A DNA stretch of 64,000 nt from Chrysaora quinquecirrha (lineage: Eukaryota; Cnidaria; Scyphozoa; Semaeostomeae; Pelagiidae): contig JACTAT010000059.1 in NCBI GenBank assembly GCA_014526335.1, forward strand, positions 916,271 through 980,270, read 5' to 3'. The notes under the pieces are model-generated. The model ran no database searches. It had not been told where the DNA came from and saw only the letters and a program-made list of their open reading frames with translations. Made by a program: the position numbers and the translations under genes. Every line of letters starts with the position of its first letter. Position 1 is the first letter of the stretch. Of this stretch, positions 21,620 to 35,300 are shown in pieces.

Positions 21620-24600
21620 CTAACTTCTCAGGGCTTCTAACCTTTGTTGCATTTCACTGATGTCTTCTTCGACATCTGCTGCTGTTGCTCCCTCTGGCTC
21701 AGCCTAAAATGTTGTGCAAATAGCAAAACATTATATAATTAAGGTAAGCGATCCAATGTTTCATGTTGGTTTTTACATTAGATCACGTCAGATGGAACGT
21801 CACGTAGGTTTAGAACTCTTGTTTTGATCACGTTAGTTTAGAACGTTTAGAACGTTATCACGTCATTTAACATTGCCAAAACGTTTATAGATCACGTCAG
21901 GCAGTGAAGTTTATTGTTACTACGTCAGTTAAACAGTTTAAAGTTCATTCCAACCACGTTAGCTAAGCAGTAAGAACGTTCAGAAAGTCAGATAGGCTTA
22001 GCCCCTTGCCAAACGATCGAACATTGTTGGTAAAATTTGCTTTTCGAGCAAAATGTTTTGCTGTTTGGAAAAGTCCAAAAACAATTCTCGTCAAACATTT
22101 TTTGCTTGCCGAACGCCAAAATATTTCAAAACTTTAAGTTTTTGAACGTTTACAGAAACATAGCTTAATGAATTTTGCTTGTCAAGCAATGTTTTATGAC
22201 GGTGCCAAAATGTTTGATCGTTCCATTTGCAAATGTTTGACAAACAATGTTGATCATTGATGGTCAAACAATCAAAGATTGTTTATCAAAGATATGAAAT
22301 TTGTTTATCAAACAAGATGTTTAAACGTTTGGTCCCGTCGCCAAACAACGCTCGTCTACGTAAAGCAAACAGTGTTCTTGACATTTCTCAGTAGCATCGC
22401 ACAATAAACTCTGCTTATTGGCGCTTGTCTAATGTTTTGTGATGTGGCCAAATGTTTCCTTGATAAGTAATATTTGGCAAACACGGTTCGATCGTTTTGG
22501 CCAGAGTCTTAGACGAATCGAATAAATATTATCCACAAGAAATTGGTCAAACTTACAGGAAGCTCATTAGATGCCACGGGTGCAGCTTTTCCAAGTTCAC
22601 CTGCGATGAATAAGGAAATTATAGTCTTAGACCAAGGAAGTGTCTTTCTAAAGATGGTAAAACTTAAACCTAAAAACGACAATCGTAACTTTTACATGGT
22701 AATATGGGACTGACTTATCTGAAGCCATCACAGAAGAGATAGGATAGAACATAAGTAGTTTTGCTTAAGTAAAAACAAACAAGTAGGCTAGATGTTGGGG
22801 ACAATGTAGCTAAGTGCAGTAGAAGATATGTATTTCGTTTTTTTAGGGAGAGAAATCCTTACCCTCTCCTTCATCGTTCATTTTAGCAGCTTATGCTTTA
22901 GTATATGGCAAGAGTCAATGTTATGTATCGCTATGTAGCAAAATATTCTTTAAGAAAATGTGCATGGGTAACATCATTCAAAGAAACGCCTGCATCTACT
23001 GTATTATCATTTGGGCTGCAAAGTATCTTTGGGACAGAAGGTCTAGATTTTGCTTTAACAAACGATTTCAACGTACCACTAGTAAGTTCCCATAGAATCT
23101 TATCCACTTCTTCTTGGGCTGCTTCTTCAATATCATCATCTTCCAAACCTTCAAATGTATCTTCAATCATTTCTTCGATGATACCAGCCTGTTTATTGAA
23201 AAAAAGAATCACCTACACAGCTCTGATTTGACATAGCAAAACTGTTGAATTCAGCAAAGTCTACTATGTTGAGAAGCGTTGCTGTAAAATGCATGGTATT
23301 TCTCCAAGGCGAATATTCAGAAAAGTTAATAAATTCAGACGCTAAGTAAAATCACTGCCTAAACCTTCATCATTTCCTTGGTAAGTTCTTGCATTGATGC
23401 CTGGATTTCAGGGACTTTGACCAGCGCTTGCATGAATTTCATTACTTCAGTGCTTTTTTGAAGACTTCCTGATACTCGTAACGTTGCTGAATGAAAGAAA
23501 AGCATATGATTCAGGCCTCGCCAGGAAGATTTTAGTAGGTGGGCGGTAATCGCTCCCCTCAAAAAATTCAGGCGGGCGGTTTTTATCTTCCTTAAGTGAC
23601 TGTTAAAGGGTATAATACGGTACAAAACGGAAGAAAACAAAGTTTTTAAGGAGAAAAATACCTATTTAAATTAATTGAAACCAATTTTAAAATTCGAAAC
23701 AAAAAAGAAATAAAGGAATCTTTATGACGATAAAAGTACATTCAGTCTTCAACTGTGACGCTTATGGTGCTTATGGTCATCAAAAGTCGTCAACAGAACT
23801 TAAAACAGGAAAAGTCAAAGGTGATAAAGAGATTAGTCCATTTAAAGATTAACGCCGGAGAATTCCTGTCTGTCTGGTAATTAAGAAAGAAAAGCGAAGG
23901 CGGGCGGATTTTTCCGTTATTCGATATCAAGGGGAGCGATGACAGCTCGCCTCCAGCATTCTAGGGGAGTGACGAGGCGGGCGCGGGCGATCGCCCGCCT
24001 TAAAAGGCGAGGCCTGATGATTCTTTTAATTGAAGGAATTATGAACTGACATTCTTACAAATGTGCATTATTCTGAAAGACTGAGGGCATGAGAATCAGT
24101 GATGAGTACAAGCTTTATAACGGTAAAAAGAAAACAATTTAAAAATTACATACCAAGTTGGTTCTTCATACTCAATTCAACTGAATTCAGCTGTGCTTTT
24201 GATGCATATAATTTGTTTACAGCTCTGCGAGAATGAATTATTTCTTTTGCCAGTATAGTGCAAATATCTTTCTGTCCCTTTTTTGCAGCATCTTTCAATG
24301 ATTTTTGAACTTTTGCTTCTTCCATCTTTATTGCTGGATAGAAATTACACAAAACTTTGGTAAAAAAATTCTGTTTGCATCATATAAAAGTAACAAATTT
24401 CAAAAAGCAGAGGGGATAAGAAAGTGAAAACATACATCTTATTTGCCTGTCTAGTTTTCTTCCTTCTTTTCTTACACTTGATGTCATCTCCCTGACCTAC
24501 AGTAACAAAATATAAGCGTGAGATGCATTAATTGAAATTATGTATTTTTAGCTCTTTTATGCATACCTTTGTGTATGCCTCTTTGCAGCCACAGCCTAGG

Positions 24601-25700
24601 TTTCATTTTGGTTTAATTTTCTTATACCATTATTGGTATTTTTTGTAAAGGCCATTACCTTCCCGTTACATTCCGGACTGATAAGTTTGCAGGGTGAATG
24701 CGGAAGATGTATGCTTGGCTATTGTTTTCATAATTCTACTTGAAATTGCATACAGATGATCTTCTGCATGGCACAACTTAAAAACCAGCCAGTCTGTGGA
24801 GTATGGCAGTTCTTAATGAGAGCTCGTGCTGAAGTGCATTCCATTGTTCTGTTCTATTTTTCTATTGTTTATCTCATGCATGCACACCCAACACACTGCA
24901 GATTGGAAAGAAGTCTGGAACTTGTGCTGGGACTGGGATATCTTTGCTCAAATCGTTCTGTGCACCAATGCACCAGTGTTCTATTGTTTCCGTGCAAAAA
25001 AGTCTTTGTTAAAATCGTATTTTTGCCCCTCAACAGCAGTTTCTTGGCAATGCCTCATTAAAGATGGTGCACACTCTGCAAACTGGGGGCCAAGCCAACA
25101 GGACCCTGTTACCCAATGTGCCTTCCATGTAGCCTACACCGCAGATCTCTGGCGTGGAGTTCAAAATTTTATTGGCGTACTGGCATGGATCTTTCAAAAA
25201 AACAACAGCCTAGACTATTGTTTCAATTATAAAACAATAGATCTATTGTTTCTTTTGGTGTGAAGTCCTAGTTTGTCAGCGTATCTCCCGCATGGGCGGT
25301 AACACGGAATCAGTCTGTCCTGTTACACTTAAATTGTGACTGTGAGGCATTCTGACATCAGCAATTCAGCAGCATGAGGTCCGAGTGAATGAAACAATAA
25401 TAACCCTGGCTGTTGTTGGTGTCAGTGAGATCAGAATAGGGTACTATAACCCCCCCCCGCACACACACACACAACACACGCATCACACGGACACATCAGG
25501 ACGGTTAAAACCTAAAGACAAGAAAGAAAGCTGATCAGCACGACTTTAGCTGGTGAGACCGTTGTTACCATGTTGCACAGAAACAAAGGAATCACTCATA
25601 AGATCAACGTTACCAGTGATCACTTAATATTCGCGTGGGAATGATCGTTCCATACCTGCTCTTTCGGATCCTTCTGTGGCGTCTTGCCAAAGAGCCCCAT
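21620..25700 (-). CDS. CHMP3: CHMP3 / Vps24, ESCRT-III subunit, complete
   Basis: Seven exons in minus-strand order (25656-25700, 24436-24496, 24154-24333, 23365-23486, 23077-23188, 22557-22600, 21620-21703) join in phase to 215 residues. The start MGLFGK is the family's conserved N-terminus. The basic helical core follows with KDAAKKGQKD and KLYASKAQLNSV, then GSLQKSTEVMK and an acidic C-terminal half. It ends in MQQRLEALRS, which matches the MIT-interacting motif used to bind VPS4 and other MIT-domain proteins. CHMP3 co-assembles with CHMP2 on membranes to drive scission in endosome sorting, cytokinesis and membrane repair. Length is close to the human protein (222). The gene is divergent from P5CS and convergent with SFXN2. 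Introns 1, 3 and 6 carry MITEs. Confidence 0.95.
22001..22508. repeat. Compound Harbinger-like MITE in CHMP3 intron 6 (right copy)
   Basis: The left end GCCCCTTGCCAAACGATCG and right end CGATCGTTTTGGCCAGAGTC are imperfect inverted repeats. TTA flanks both sides (21998-22000 and 22509-22511), the 3-bp TWA target duplication typical of PIF/Harbinger elements. Internal ACATTGTTTGTCAAAC and its complement recur several times, so the ~508-bp element probably includes a nested relative. It has no coding capacity. Confidence 0.75.
23512..24016. repeat. MITE with CAGGCCTCGCC ends in CHMP3 intron 3 (right copy)
   Basis: Perfect 11-bp terminal inverted repeats CAGGCCTCGCC / GGCGAGGCCTG are flanked by direct ATGATT. 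Sub-terminal GC-rich blocks (GGGCGGTAATCGCTCC near the left end, GGGCGATCGCCC near the right) are also in inverted orientation. The CAGG start is hAT-like, but a visible 6-bp rather than 8-bp duplication leaves the superfamily open. There is no transposase gene. Confidence 0.8.
24782..25091. repeat. Inverted-repeat element in CHMP3 intron 1 (right copy)
   Basis: Right-copy version of 7083-7395. The same element family appears in partial form at 38286-38425. Confidence 0.6.
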
Positions 25701-26345
25701 CTTGAAGTGTTTTGACTTAACGAGAGGTCGATTTGATAAATAAAACTTTAGAAGAAATATATTTCTGTTCAAGTGAAACTTGAGAAGTTTATTTCAAAGA
25801 TTTTCGATCTTATAAATCGAAAGTTAACTTGATGAAAATGAAAAAATTTCCTTATCGTCAGCCATTTTCCAAGTTGATGTTGACCATTTCGGCAACCTCG
25901 TTTGAGTGATAGGTGGGTAACAGCAAAAACGGGGGCAAATTAAGTATTTTCACCCACTTTATTTCTCAACTAAACTCTACGATTTGGGTTGAGAGACAGC
26001 ATTTAATGACTGCTGTTTCTTTTAACTTGCATGTCTCTCATTTCTCTAATATTTTGAAAACTTGAATTGACTCTAAAGCCTGCATGAAAGCGACTTTTTC
26101 AAATTACTTTTCAATACATAATCCCCCGGTTTTTTTAGTCATCGTCATTCGTGTTTTTCCCCTCTTCCCCCGGGTTTTTTTACCCGCAAAACGATGCATA
26201 ATTTATGCATTTCACAACAGGAAATATTTCTTCAGGCGCTCAGTGATCATTTTGTTGTTGCGAAAATTTGTGAAGGACGGTGAGAGACGAGTCAACGAGG
26301 TGTAAACTGATCGTAGTACACATCACACAGATAAATAAAAACAAA
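25701..26345. promoter_or_regulatory. Putative bidirectional promoter between CHMP3 and P5CS
   Basis: Only 645 bp separate the divergent start codons. The region has two CCCCCGGGTTTTTTT-like tracts (about 26122 and 26168) and a near-palindrome of two ATGCAT boxes 5 bp apart (26194-26210). ATGCAT is an octamer-like half site. That these drive both genes is inference. The left copy carries the same region at 7998-8642. Confidence 0.4.
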
Positions 26346-29300
26346 ATGTTGACGAAAATTCTTAGGGTTTCATCCTCTCTTTCGAAGGCTTCGTACTGTT
26401 CAAATCGATGTTGGCAGCCAGTGAGAAGTTTTTCAAAAAATGTTGTGGTGCCTGGAGGCAACGTCACGAACTCAAGAAAAATAGCACTCCACTACAGAAA
26501 TCAGTTGAAAAATGCCAAAAGAATCGTCGTAAAACTCGGATCAGCTGTCCTCACAAGAGATGATGAATGTGGATTGGCTTTGGGAAGGCTTTCTGCCATT
26601 GTTGAACAGGTAATGTATTGAAAAAATAAGTTTAAAATGTTGAAAATGGAATTAGAGAATGAATGGAGTGGCTTTAGGCCCTGCCAATGGCAATGGCCAA
26701 TCGGACTTCAAAATCTAACTTTTATCTGAATGAAAGACTTCCCTAGTAACAAATGAACATTTTTTTCTTACTTTAATTTCATAGCGCGTAGGCATCAGTA
26801 ATTAGTTCTTATAATATACAGGAAGTTGTTAATTTCCACTCTTCATAGTGTGATTCGAAACAGTCGCCATTTACTATGGTTTCCCTGTGGATTTTTGTTC
26901 CACGTGTTAATGTAATTTCGGAATTTGTTGCGTCACCCAAAACAATGTGGAGAACAAAAGAGAAAATTTTAAAGGGCATGGCCAAATGATCAAACATTGT
27001 TTGTCAAACATTCCAAATTTGCTTGTCAAGCAAAATGTTTTAACATTTCAAACATTTTATGCTTGACAAAAAAGTGCCATTTTCAGAAGGAGGTACCTAA
27101 AAATACCCTTCAAAGTCTTTTAAGAGGTGTCTAAGACTTGAACAGAAGGTGAACAAAAATTAAACCCTTAATAGACTACCCCTCTGTTGCCCCTATTGTG
27201 AAGGATATGGTTTAAAGACTACAATAATTCCTTAGTTTCAAAGAACACAGTACTGAACTTTCTTAACTTTTTGAGGAGCCGAGTACCGCTCTCTCTTTTT
27301 TAATAGTACACATAAAAAATGTGTACTGTAAATGAGATATATCAAGATCACAGTTGAAAACTGCAGATAGACTAGACAAAAAGACCATTTACAATCTTAT
27401 AATCTATATATCGTTGTTTAAGGTTTCAGAATTGCAAAACTCTGGCAAACAGATGATGGTGGTTACAAGTGGTGCAGTTGCCTATGGAAAACAAAGGCTT
27501 CGTGGAGAAATGTCAATGCAGCAAACTTTGAGACAGTCACTAAACTATTCCAAGAATGGAACCTCTACAACCATGGTATGAGGCAATTAACATATCTGTG
27601 CTTGTTTGTTAAGCCTATAATAACTGTTTCTGAGGAAAATACTAGAAAATAATAAAAAACCAAGCTTGCAGGTATTGTACAGAGGCTGAGGGTTAATATT
27701 TTCATTATTGCCTGAAGGAAACAGTTATCATATGGTTTATTGCCCTAAGGACTGAGCATGGTCATGACCCTTAATGGTAAAAAAACTTGTATTGTGTTTG
27801 AAGCCATTACAAGAAAGCCATTTGGTGCTGCGTTCTTAATCTAAAAACTTTGAATTCTTGACGTAATGAGATAGTAAACCCCTATAATTACATCGCATTT
27901 GCATGTTTTCATCCAATCAGATTGCATAACAGAGTTGTTGCCCTGGCCATAGGGTAATAAACTGGTGCATTAATCTTGAGGGATAATAATGAAATAATAT
28001 TTTGTTTTGAAACTTATAGTATTCTGATTTTTAGAGAGGCACCTATATTGAACCCAGAGCATGTGCTGCAGTTGGTCAAGGAGGTCTGGTTTCTCTCTAT
28101 GAGACAATGTTCAGTCAGTATGGTATCTCTGTTGCCCAGGTATGTAATTGTGTTTCATTCAAAGGATTTAGCTGTAATAATTGTTAAGCTTACTGTTAGA
28201 CTTGCTCATCACAGCTGCAGTAGCTCATAAGGAACTTCGTGCTTGCCAATACATTATTGAAAATTCCTGCTGTTTTCTATCTTGTGCAGATAGGAATTAC
28301 TTACTGTGTAATTTTGAATTGTATTTTTTAAATGCGCTGCGTTATTGGTAGCATGATTCATTGACTAAAAGTCAGTAAAATACTGTAAGACAGCTTCCCT
28401 TGTCAGATGCTAAAAACAATCAATAAAATATCGGATAAAGATTTCTATAGCTATAAAGGTAGCATAATATATGCCAGTAAAAAATCTGTAAAAACCTTGA
28501 TGAAATTATCCAAAAAAACCAAAAACGTACAGAGTTAGTATCGAAAATGAGTTGTAAAATAGGGACTATTTAATCCTTTGCTCATGATTCTGCTAACTAA
28601 CAGAACTTCACAGGTTTTTTGGCTCAACATCTTAAAATTACAGCGAGAGATTTGAAAATGTAGAAGGATATTTTTCAACCCTTTCAATCCATGTGATCTT
28701 TATCTGATTTAGATTTATATTATAGAATAAGTTATGCAGCTTTTTGTTCAATTGTTATAATTGCAGGGATACGGTAGTCGCGATAAAATTCTGTCCCGTT
28801 GAAATCATGAGCTTTCGATTATCTTACGAAGTTTCGATTAAAATAGCGATGAACAGCGGAAACATCATACTTTAACGCTCTTTTCGTCTGGCAGTCCTCA
28901 GAGTGTAGACGTCGGAATCAGACCGAAACAGCTGAGTAAGGCGGATCAGATACTCTGATGCAGCTCGAGATTGAGCTCGAGATGCACAAATTAGAAGCTG
29001 AGGCCGCAACAACAATTCGGCTTGCTTCTCTTATGATTTGTGCATTTCGATGTTGCTCGATGTTGTTATAGAATCGCCTTTCGTCAAGTGTTTCGTTCTG
29101 TTTCTGACGTTTATACTCTGAGGAGTTGTACGACAAAAACTTTTAAGCATGCCTCCACTGTTCATCGCGGTTTTAAAGTTTTGTGCAACTCTAAAAATAG
29201 ACGTTACGATCAGCAAAATGTACGATTGCAGTTATTTTGACCTAATGGAAAACCAAGTTAATGAAATATTATGTATTTGATTGCAATTAAACGATCAAAC

Positions 29301-32300
29301 ATTGTTTGCCAAAGGTTTGACATTTGCTTGTCAATCAAAAATGCTTTTGAACTTTTTCAAAAGCATCATGCTACGAATTCTGCTTATTTATGCTTGTCGA
29401 GCAATGTTTTGTGACGTGACAAAATGTCAAACATTACTTGACAAGCAAATTTCAAACAAGCAGTTTGACAAACAATATTTGATCATTCGACCAGAGCATC
29501 TGGGTTAGAAAAGTTGACAACTTTTTTCGTTTTTTTTTGACTTTTGAATTTTGGTAATGTTGTATGTTCTGCTTTCCTGTGACAGGTTTTGGTTACCAAG
29601 CCTGATTTTAGAGATGCTTACAGTCGTGCAAACTTGAAGACAACATTAGAAGAACTGTTGAAGATGCATTGTATCCCCATTGTTAATGCTAATGATGTTG
29701 TTGCTCCACCGCCCAGTCAAGATCAAGATCTCACAGGGGTAAGTAATAAAAAGTCACTGCTTTTTGAGTTGCCATTTATTCAATAACAGAAACTTAGCCT
29801 ACTGTCAAGGAAGCAAAAGATCATTGTTACTGAAAAAAATGACATCTCCATTGTTTGCAATGGTTTTCATGGCTAATAAATCAGAGGAAGTGTGGGGTCT
29901 CTTTTGAAAAAATACTAGGGGACACCCCATTCTGTTCTATTGTTTTTTTATAACTTCAATTGACCCTTTCCTTTAAACAATTAAGGAAAGCCAACTCAAG
30001 GTCCCTTAAAAGAGGCCTTGGAAAGCATGTTTTCTATGCGTATAAGCTTAAGAAATTATAAAACGATTCTAAACTGAATAGCTTTTAGACGATACAATGC
30101 TTCTATGCCAATTTGAAAACCTTTCATACTTAATAAAGTTCTTGTTGTACGATGTCTGCAAAGCTCTGTACTGGCCTTGTACAGCAGACACTCTGGCAGT
30201 CCTGTAGCCTTGCAGCTTCATATAAACAAAAATTTTTTAATATTCTTGGACGCTGTCAAATGGTATTGCATACATTGGATCAACACGGATGTTTTATACC
30301 GAATGTTTAGCAGTGCAGTAACTGTCCCATGTTGGCCAGTCGAGTCTTTAACTTATCAGGGACAATGTTCATTACAGTGACCGATGATCTTAAAGAAGAC
30401 ATATTAGCCGTTTTCAACAAGCCAAACTAACCACTACCCTATAACCTTCCTGAAATTTTGATTCAATATTAACAGCATAACAACGATTATGAATATAATC
30501 AATAGGTATAGTCGATATAATCAGTACAGTAATGGCTATTTTAACCATTTACTATAATGTATGCAGTAACAACCAACACTAATTGCAATTAACAGTTAAC
30601 ATGGCCGTGAACTAACATTTATCTTTAACATTTAACCGATTAACCATGCCAACAATGGTGAAGGGCAATGCTGACCAACTGACTTGGGACAACGAAACAT
30701 CATCGATACTGTATGCTTTATTTCATTTGTGTTCGTCAAATATTCCGCACTTTTAGAATGCACTTACTGAATAAGTTTCTTAATTTGCACAACGTTTTAT
30801 TTTTAGTTAACGCCACGTCAGCAGACGGTAAGTGAATTACAGATAAGACAAAGAGATCTAGTTGTGAAGGAGAATTGATCCTTATACATCTAGACTATGC
30901 TTTTTTCTGCAACAAATGATAATTTCAATATACATACAATCATACACTCATACATTTGCTTATATCATATACATACATGCACACACGCCTAAATGCCTAT
31001 AAAATACTTAAACAAATCTCTTTCTGATACGCCATACGTTAAAAATCTCACGTTAAACTATGAGAAAAGTCAACTAAACTGTCATAAATATTAAACGAAT
31101 TAATTTTAACGTAAAAATAGAGAATGAGCAAAGACATGAAATCCTACGCGTGAATGTACAGTTCTTAAAGTTGAAATCGGTTAAACTGGTACATATGTAG
31201 TTCCTGGTGAGAGATTGTGGCTTGGGTACGCAAGTAGAAATCTCCTGTCTTTGCTCGAAATGCATAAACTTTCTGAAATACTTTATTCTTGTTTTTTAGT
31301 CGAGTCGTGACAATAAAACGGTGAGTCTGCACAAAAATATAAACCCAAATCAAGTGGCATTTCGCACACGTGGCTATTATTTCAGGGTTCTTTATAAGTA
31401 GGCCAATCACAGCGTTCTGTTATATGCAGGTAGTATACAGTTAATCGATAGATAATGATAAGATCTAGATGATGGTTCTAAAGAAATGCACGTTGTGTTC
31501 CTTTAAGTTCATATACTACCCTCAATCATCGGTAATTACTTGAAAAAGAAGGTCAGTCATGATTCAGAGGTTTTTTCACGATCAAAAGGTCACGAGCGTT
31601 TGCCTTACCAAAACCTGCTAGAAATTATAAAGCACTACCAAGCAGATTATTTTCTTGCTCTCTTAGAGTCCAATCGGCTGTAAGCGACTTCAGTTTAACA
31701 TGCTGCCATAATGTGTGAGGGAGATAGGGAATTTATTGTTGAAATCTACAGTAAAATGCTGTACCCCTAAATAGAGTACTTAATATAAACGACGTAAGGT
31801 AAATAGCTACAATGTCTAATTTAAACACGATACAGCTGCAAGCTAGCATAAACACATAATTTCATCTTGGTTTAAATACACAAAAATTTTCGACTCATAG
31901 TGAAGCAACCCACGTAATGTTAACTAGGACATTTGCCATTCTTAGCCTCTGTGTGCAAAATGCCATTTGTTTGTGAAAGATACTCTGGAACGCTTTACAC
32001 GTTTCGTTTTCACCAGTTTCGATGTCAACAAAGAATTCTCAATGTGCAGAGGTGCAAATTTTTGTCATTTTCGTTTACATTTGTGTTGTTTTTGTAGATC
32101 GTACGAATATCAAAGTAAACCAAGTAAATGTCTTAAAAATGTTTTCATGCTTAACTGATATTTACAAAGAAACTTTTCAATGCACGATCAACTAAAACTA
32201 CACGCTAAATTTTAAACGCACAATCACCTAAAAATGCACGCCCTGCACGCTCACTCATTGTACAGTATTTCAATATAAACAAGAAGATAGTAAATTAATA

Positions 32301-35300
32301 ATCATCATAAATGCCGTTACATAGTCAAGAAAGTATGTAGACTACGTGCGATAGGATTGTCTAATCTGTCGCGATCATAGGATAGGTAATTTTTTAAGCT
32401 CAAGGTGCTATATGAGCTTGAGAAAACTTTACTGTGGGTTTTTTTCTGAAGGAATTTCTAGGATTTGGTGATGGTAGGTCTTTTAAACCCCTTAAACTAA
32501 ATTAACCTTTGCATGATGATTTCGAAGGGGAAATTTTAGAAATAAGCGATAAATTGAAGGTTGTTTCTGCAACACTTTCTAAATGTTGCTTGCTAGAAGT
32601 TGTTTGCTACGGTGAGAAATTAGATGAGATACGGTGTCCTATTGCTTGAAAATGTAATTTCAACAGGCGTGTGAACAGTACAACCCTGGGTAAGCATAGG
32701 TGTTGATAAGCACTCGAAAGAGAAGAACCAACAAGTAATATTGTTTTTATTGTTGTTTCAAACGATTGATTTTATTTTAATGGCAAAATATTTGAATCTC
32801 CGTCCATCTTAATGTTGAACACCAGGTGAGGGTATGCTAAGGAATGTTTTGGCAGCAACTAGGCAGCAACCATCACAGAAATTATGATTTTCATGAAAGT
32901 TCTCCATCTTCATAAAAAAAGAAGGTCGCTTGTAAACCTTTGATTACTCCAATTAAGTTATTAATTCATATTTCAATAGGTTATCAGCCTGAAAGATAAT
33001 GATAGTTTGGCCGCACTTTTTGCTGTCGAAATGGACGCTGACTTATTGATTCTTCTTTCTGATGTCGATGGAATATACACAGGGCCACCAGATCAAGAAA
33101 GTTCTCGTTTGATTGATGTATTCAGACCTGGTGATATTGAAAGCATCAAATTTGGAACCAAATCTAGAGTTGGCCTCGGTGGTATGGAATCAAAGGTACG
33201 GTAGAAGTTTTAAATTCACTTCGAAATGCAGCTGAATGATTTTAACTTTTCGCACATTAATTGCTTCATAATGGCAAATAAAAGCCGAATCGTCTTTGGG
33301 TACATACCTTTAAGTTATCTCAGCTTTCATGATCTTCCTCTCTATCCCTCCTCCATTTCTCAATTCATGCCCAATGAAGCTCCATCACCTCCTGCTGATT
33401 ATATTCAGTAGCAGCTGCCTTTTCGTTTCTACCTTATGCAAAGTTTCTTCATTCGTCAGCTTTTCTCTTTACGATATCCCCATAATCCTTCTCCAGAACC
33501 GCATTTCTAACGCTTCAAGCCTTTCTTCCATGCTCTTGCTTAAAGAACTTACAGAATTATTCAGGATACAGAACTTATAGAGATTGCAGAATTTATAAGG
33601 GATTATATGCTTGCGCAATATGACTATAGGATTATCACGTAAAATTATGGCTCCTTCTGCATCAGGATCTTTCTAAGGGACGTGCTTTCTTTGAACATTA
33701 CAGGTTCGTGCAGCTACATGGGCTTTAGAGAATAATTGTGCTGTTGTTATTGCAAATGGTGAATTCAAAGAATCAAATCTGATCAAAGACATCGTCAATG
33801 GAAGAAGGATAGGAACATTCTTTACTCTTGCTGAGAAAGTTGGACCATCTGTTGAAGACCAGGCAACCAAAGGTACGGTTTACGGCGCATTGCTTGGTAT
33901 GCACTGCAGTAGACTTGATTTCTTTTCTCCGCTAAATTGTTAACTTCTTTGCATTCCCTCACTTACCCCTTACATTCTCCTCCTTCACTGATTCTGCCTG
34001 CCTCCACTCATATTGAAGAGATTCTGTAATCTCTTATCACCTGTTTGACCGTCTTTTACTTAAACCAGTATGTAGTGTAGATACTGATTGATTTCGCATC
34101 TCACGGTGTTTGTGTCCGTTGTTCTCTTAGACATCCAACGACGTTAAAAAAATTTATAAGAGAGTAAATGCAATCGGCCTAGATGCCTTGATTGAAAGAA
34201 AAATACCAGTTGTATATTTTTTTGCTCCGTCATTAATGGCCTTCTCCCCCTTTTTTTATCAATATTTCTAAAATTTACTTACCATAGAAAACATAGATAG
34301 ATTTTCCTATCTGTGATTATTTTCTATATGTACTGGTTCACTCTTATGTTGATGCATTTCACTTTTTTACTTAGCACAACAAAGAAAGACTATATTTTTT
34401 TGTTTTCTGATTTTCAGCACGCGAAGGAAGTGGTGCTCTTCAAGCCTTGACACCCCAGCAGGTAATAAATCCTTCTTTCTCCCTTATTCTTTATTCTGAT
34501 TTTGGTGATTTCGGCAACAGCCACCGTATCGAATCGAAAACTGTTTGTTAACATATGCAGAGCCATTCAGATTGATCCTGAGCCTCACTTTGAGTTAGAT
34601 ATAATCTCAAAAGCCGTGAAAAAAACGTATCCTATTATCTTAGGAATGCAGTGTGCTACACGTTTTTTTATTAGAATCCGGTTTCTAAGAAACCAAGAAT
34701 CCCAAAAGAAACTTTTAGAACTAGGAGCAAGGTTTTTTGTCTTTCTTACTGCAATTTATTTCCATGAAATTAAGAAAATGTTACGAAACTTTTAGAACTA
34801 AAATTGGGCCAAAAATTAAGAAACCTTAAGTACTAGGCCCAGAGCCAGGTTTCTTATAAAAAAAACGTGTAACTCGTAAAGAAATATCTATATTTCATGC
34901 GAATTTTACTCCATATTTACTTTGACGACCTCAAATCCATGTCTATTAGCCCATTTGTCACTCCCAACCCACTGAACCCTCTATGTAGCAATACATGACT
35001 AAACTGAGATTTCTCTCTACAGCGAGCTGAAGTCATCTATCGTCTGTCGGAACTACTGATTGAAAGGGAGCAGGAAATTCTGAATGCAAATCAAAGAGAC
35101 TTGGATGCAGCACGTGTCAGTGGTAATCTAGCTGCACCTCTGTTGTCACGCCTTGCACTTACGAGTAGCAAAATCAAAACATTGTCTGATGGTTTAAGGC
35201 AAATTGCTGACGATTCGTACGATAATGTAGGACGTCTGGTCAAAGCAACTCGTATTGCTGAAAATATGCAACTAAATCAAGTAACAGTTCCAATTGGTGT

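Larger units (their letters stand above)
17681..27525. repeat. Right copy of the ~9.8-kb direct duplication
   Basis: This is the partner of 1-9820 at an offset of 17680 rising to 17705. All exons in it are open and join in phase with unique sequence on both sides: SFXN2 exons 1-4 on the left and P5CS exons 3-14 on the right. It is therefore the reference copy. Homology stops inside P5CS exon 2, after the codons for a Met-Gln-Gln stretch. The right copy continues with normal coding sequence, whereas the left copy switches to unrelated repeat DNA. Confidence 0.95.

Noticed and set aside
34502..34795. 97-residue open frame in P5CS intron 7
   Set aside because: Half of it lies in a MITE, and it does not fit the conserved P5CS exon order.
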